Positions 61,271 to 64,000 of a DNA stretch of 64,000 bases are shown here, in pieces. Source of the DNA: DATKWD01 sp963704815 (GTDB lineage Bacteria > Actinomycetota > Acidimicrobiia > Acidimicrobiales > Salinilacustritrichaceae). The translations under genes were made by a program, and so were the position numbers. Position 1 is the first letter of the stretch; every line of letters starts with the position of its first letter. Below the pieces are notes generated by a model. It had not been told where the DNA came from. It was given only the letters and a program-made list of their open reading frames with translations, and did not search any database. The stretch is taken from positions 1,674,001 through 1,738,000 of the forward strand of contig CAVPHU010000001.1 of assembly GCA_963704815.1 (NCBI GenBank). Direction: 5' to 3'.

Positions 61271-63277
61271 GCCCGGGCCTCCGCCGGTTCGGGGGTGGGC
61301 TCGGACTCGCCCGGTGGATCGACCCCCGAAACGGTGCGCCCGCGTCGGGCGAGCGATCGCACCGCACCGAAGATCCCGGCCGGGAACCGCACGGCGACGA
61401 CGATCAGCAAGAGCCCGTTGACCGTGAACTGGTACTTCGACGAACCCTCGCTGATCGTGTCGAGGGCGATGGTCAGCAGACCTCCTGCGGCGAGCACCCC
61501 GGCGAGCAGCGCCGCGACCGGTGTGGCGATGCCGGCGAGGTAGGCGATGGCCATGGCGAAGAGCGATTGGAGCGCGGCGAACGACGACCCGGAGATGACT
61601 TGCCGCTCGTACGCGATCAGCACGCCGGCCAGCCCGGCCAGCGCACTGGCGAGGGCATTGGCCGTGAGTTTGGCTCGCACCGCGGACACCCCGGCCGCCT
61701 CGGCGGCGCGCTCGTTGGCGCGCACCGCCAGCCAGCGCCGACCCGTGCTGCGTCGACGGAGGTTCACGACGATCGACCATCGAGGCGAACATGCAGACCA
61801 GGACGAGCACGCCGAAGGACCGCTGGGGGTACTCGTCGCCGACCGCCGAGATGCCCAGATCGATGCCGAACAGCGACGGCTCGGGCACCTCGGCGCCGGT
61901 CGCCCCGCCGGTGAACCACGACCACTTGAACAGCAACTCCTCGATGGCGATCGAGGCCGCCAGGGTGGCCACCGCGAGGGTCAGCCCGCGAACCCGGAAC
62001 GCCGGCAATCCCGCGAGCGTGCCGATCCCCACCGCAGCGATGATGCCGGCGATGGGCGCGAACGGGAACGGAAGGCCGAGGCTCTCCGCCGAGCGGATCA
62101 TGGCGAACGCCGCTGTTCCGGCCAGGGCGAACGTCGCGAGCGACATCTGACCGACCAGCCCGGTGAGCACGACGATCGACAACGCGATGATCGTTGCGAT
62201 GCCGGAGATGATGATGGCCAGACGCCACTCGCTGTCGAGCACGACCAGCGCCACGACGCCCGCCACCGCGACCGCAGCGGTCACCGCGATCGTGTGGGTG
62301 GGGGCAACCGCCGGCGGCAGACGACCGACGGACAATGCGTCACGGCCTGGCAGCGTGCTCCCTCGCCACACGAGCGCGATCAGCACGACCAGGAACGGCA
62401 CGCCCTGTTGGATCCCGATGTTCGGTAGCCAATCGCCCTGCGACTGCACGTTGAAGAGCTCCGACTGGAGCATGCCGATCCCGAGGCCGGCGAACAGCGT
62501 GATCCAGACGGCCTCGAAGCGGCCCAGCAACGCCGCACCGAGGGCCGGAACGATGAGCAGGCTGGTGCCGGCCGGATCGAGGCCGGTCACGGGTGCAGCC
62601 GCGATGATGGCCACCCCGGCGATGACGACCGCCAACATCCAGTTGACGAGTCCGATCGGGGTCGGCGCCAGCCCGAGCAGGAGCGCGCCTTCTTCGCTCT
62701 CGGCCGATGCGCGGGTGGCCAGACCGAACGCCGTGAAGCGATACATCGCCCAGAGTCCCGTGGCGATCGCGACGGCGATGAGGGCGAGGATCCAGCGATT
62801 CGCGGGGGCCTGCACCCCGAGCAACGTGCGGAGTTCAGAGGGCAGGGGACCGTCGAGCCGGAGCGACGTGGCGGCCGCACCCTCGAACCGGAGACCCACG
62901 ATGCCGATGAGATAGGCCATCAGTCCCAACGACGCGACGACGCGTGCAAGTGGGGGTGCCGACCGAAGCGGCCGGAAGATCAGCATGTAGACGATCGCGC
63001 CGACCGCGGCCGCCAGGATGAGACAGACCACCAGGGCGGTCACGACGGTGGGGCGGTCGACGATGCGCACCCGGTCGGGCAGCCCGAGGATCGGCAGGAC
63101 GAGGTCGCCGGATTGCCGAAACTCGTAGTAGGCGAACCCGATGTACATCCCGAGCGCCGCGTGGGCGAAGTTGATGACCCCGCTCGCGCGATAGGTCACC
63201 AGGACCCCGAGCGCGAGCAGCGCGATCACTGCCCCCGAGCCGAGCCCGAGGGCGAGGAACGTCAGGTGCTCGGACAT
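61267..63277 (-). CDS. LivH-LivM fused branched-chain-type ABC permease, one-base frameshift
   Basis: From the ATG at 63277 the first ~290 residues are LivH-like (GVINFAHAALGMYIGF and the LLIVPALGAALLGRFEAVW loop). A LivM-like half follows from ~310 (GLVGQMSLATFALAGTAAF). At ~61774 one extra base shifts the frame; the end (VNLRRRSTGRRWLAVRANERAA, AYLAGIATPVAALLAG, GIFGAVRSL) continues in another. Without it the protein has 669 residues, a known fused form. No ATPase genes are in the window; they are probably beyond 64000. Confidence 0.82.
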
Positions 63278-63308
63278 CGCCGGCCGCTTCGGTCAGTCCC
63301 GCTGCGCT

Positions 63309-64000
63309 TCAGAGCGCCGCATCGAACAGCGCCACGGTGTCGATGACCTCGGGGCCCACCAGGACGAAGTCCATGGGGCCACGCGCCGTGAACAGCGTCT
63401 GCTGGGGGGCACACAACGCCGGAAGCCCCGCCACCTGTTCGCCGTCGCACGTGTAGGAGTACCCCCAGAAGCTGGGTCGGTCGTCTGCCTCGCGGACGAG
63501 GTCGAGCACGGCCTGCGACGACACCTCGTCGGGTCCGATCTCGTCGAGGAGTGCGTACAGGTTCATCATGCTGCGGACGCCGAGCGTTCCCGAACCGGTG
63601 CCCTCACCATCGGCATAACGCTCGTTGATCTCGTTGTACATGTCGCCCTCGGTGTCGCCGTCCTCGATCGGGCCCTCCGAGTTGAACACGATGCCGTTGG
63701 CTCGTTCGCCCGCCACCTCGAGGATCTCGTCGGCAGCACACGCGCCGACCAGGTAGAGCTGGGCCTCGATCTGAAGCTCGGCGTACGTCTCCATCAGGGG
63801 CACGCACGACGAGCCGGCGACCCCCATGATGATCGCATCCGGATCGTCTGCGGCGATGCCGGTGAGGATCGGGAGGAAGTCGGTGGCCGTGACCGGGAAC
63901 GGCGCGAGGTCGACCTCGAGGCCCAGGCTCTCGCCGACCGGCACGCCGTAGTCACGGGCCGACGCCTCGAAGGCGTCGAACTCGCCGTAGCCGATGACGA
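63309..64000 (-). CDS. ABC substrate-binding protein (LIV type), 5' end beyond window
   Basis: At least 230 residues; the frame is open to the right edge, so the signal peptide is not seen. YGEFDAFEASARDYGVPVGE, then DFLPILTGIAADDPDAIIMGVAGSSC fit type I periplasmic binding proteins of the Leu/Ile/Val-aromatic group. SMMNLYALLDEIG and the late GGYSYTCDGEQ-type loop (GYSYTCDGEQVAG) support it. It delivers an organic acid or aromatic compound to the fused permease 31 bp downstream. Confidence 0.8.
   Translation of the reverse strand, partial: VIGYGEFDAFEASARDYGVPVGESLGLEVDLAPFPVTATDFLPILTGIAADDPDAIIMGVAGSSCVPLMETYAELQIEAQLYLVGACAADEILEVAGERANGIVFNSEGPIEDGDTEGDMYNEINERYADGEGTGSGTLGVRSMMNLYALLDEIGPDEVSSQAVLDLVREADDRPSFWGYSYTCDGEQVAGLPALCAPQQTLFTARGPMDFVLVGPEVIDTVALFDAAL

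Noticed and set aside
60698..63277. One continuous 859-residue frame covering TetR and permease
   Set aside because: The join is caused by the permease frameshift; TetR has its own ATG in an ATGA overlap and a clear domain start.

Overview
This 64 kb window comes from a G+C-rich actinobacterial chromosome; third codon positions are almost all G or C. Several lineage markers point the same way: a BldD-type regulator with its c-di-GMP motif, an acyl-CoA carboxylase epsilon subunit, a MeaA-type (ethylmalonyl-CoA) mutase, F420-type oxidoreductases and a DUF6777 protein. The many GTG/TTG starts, the 1-4 bp stop/start overlaps and the mix of families are most like the class Acidimicrobiia; that class call is inference. 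I see no rRNA, tRNA, CRISPR array, insertion sequence or prophage.

Layout. 1-5.5 kb: lipoprotein (cut by the window edge), alpha/beta hydrolase, CBS protein, Asp-ligand ferredoxin, DUF2254 protein, cupin and Zn-alcohol dehydrogenase. 5.5-11.8 kb: helix-hairpin-helix protein with a Lys/Asn tail, PhyH dioxygenase coupled to a LarA-type nickel-pincer isomerase, divergent GH2 glycosidase, DUF445 protein. 11.8-13.8 kb: small enzymes between two decayed genes (ABC-F ATPase, wecB). 13.8-27.2 kb: short-chain dehydrogenases, amidase, YhhQ-type transporter, F420 enzymes, enoyl-CoA hydratase, NAD kinase, DUF2330 protein and a PolA-like exonuclease. 27.2-36 kb: LigC-type ligase, ABC exporter, acyl-CoA carboxylase beta subunit separated from its epsilon subunit by a 90-bp tandem repeat, two truncated gene remnants meeting head-on, phosphoesterase and CoA-transferase. 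36-49.3 kb: degenerate GGDEF protein, mutase, Aat, hydroxyacyl-CoA dehydrogenase, BldD, cyclophilin, DUF6777 protein, aspartate kinase and aspartate-semialdehyde dehydrogenase, MazG-like and AI-2E-family proteins.

The most system-like part is 52.6-64 kb. A carotenoid-oxygenase-family enzyme diverges from a five-gene set (Rieske oxygenase, amidohydrolase fused to a short-chain dehydrogenase, ThuA-like protein, P450, second amidohydrolase) across a perfect 15-bp inverted repeat that looks like a TetR operator. A convergent set encodes a TetR regulator, a fused LivH-LivM permease and a substrate-binding protein. Together they look like a regulated uptake and oxidative catabolism locus for an unidentified compound, perhaps an apocarotenoid, stilbene or other aromatic.

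Two genome-scale oddities run through the window: dispersed palindromic intergenic elements after + strand genes (11.3, 23.7 and 25.1 kb), and five frameshifts each explained by exactly one extra base, one of them in the normally essential asd gene. The second pattern may be a sequencing or assembly artefact.
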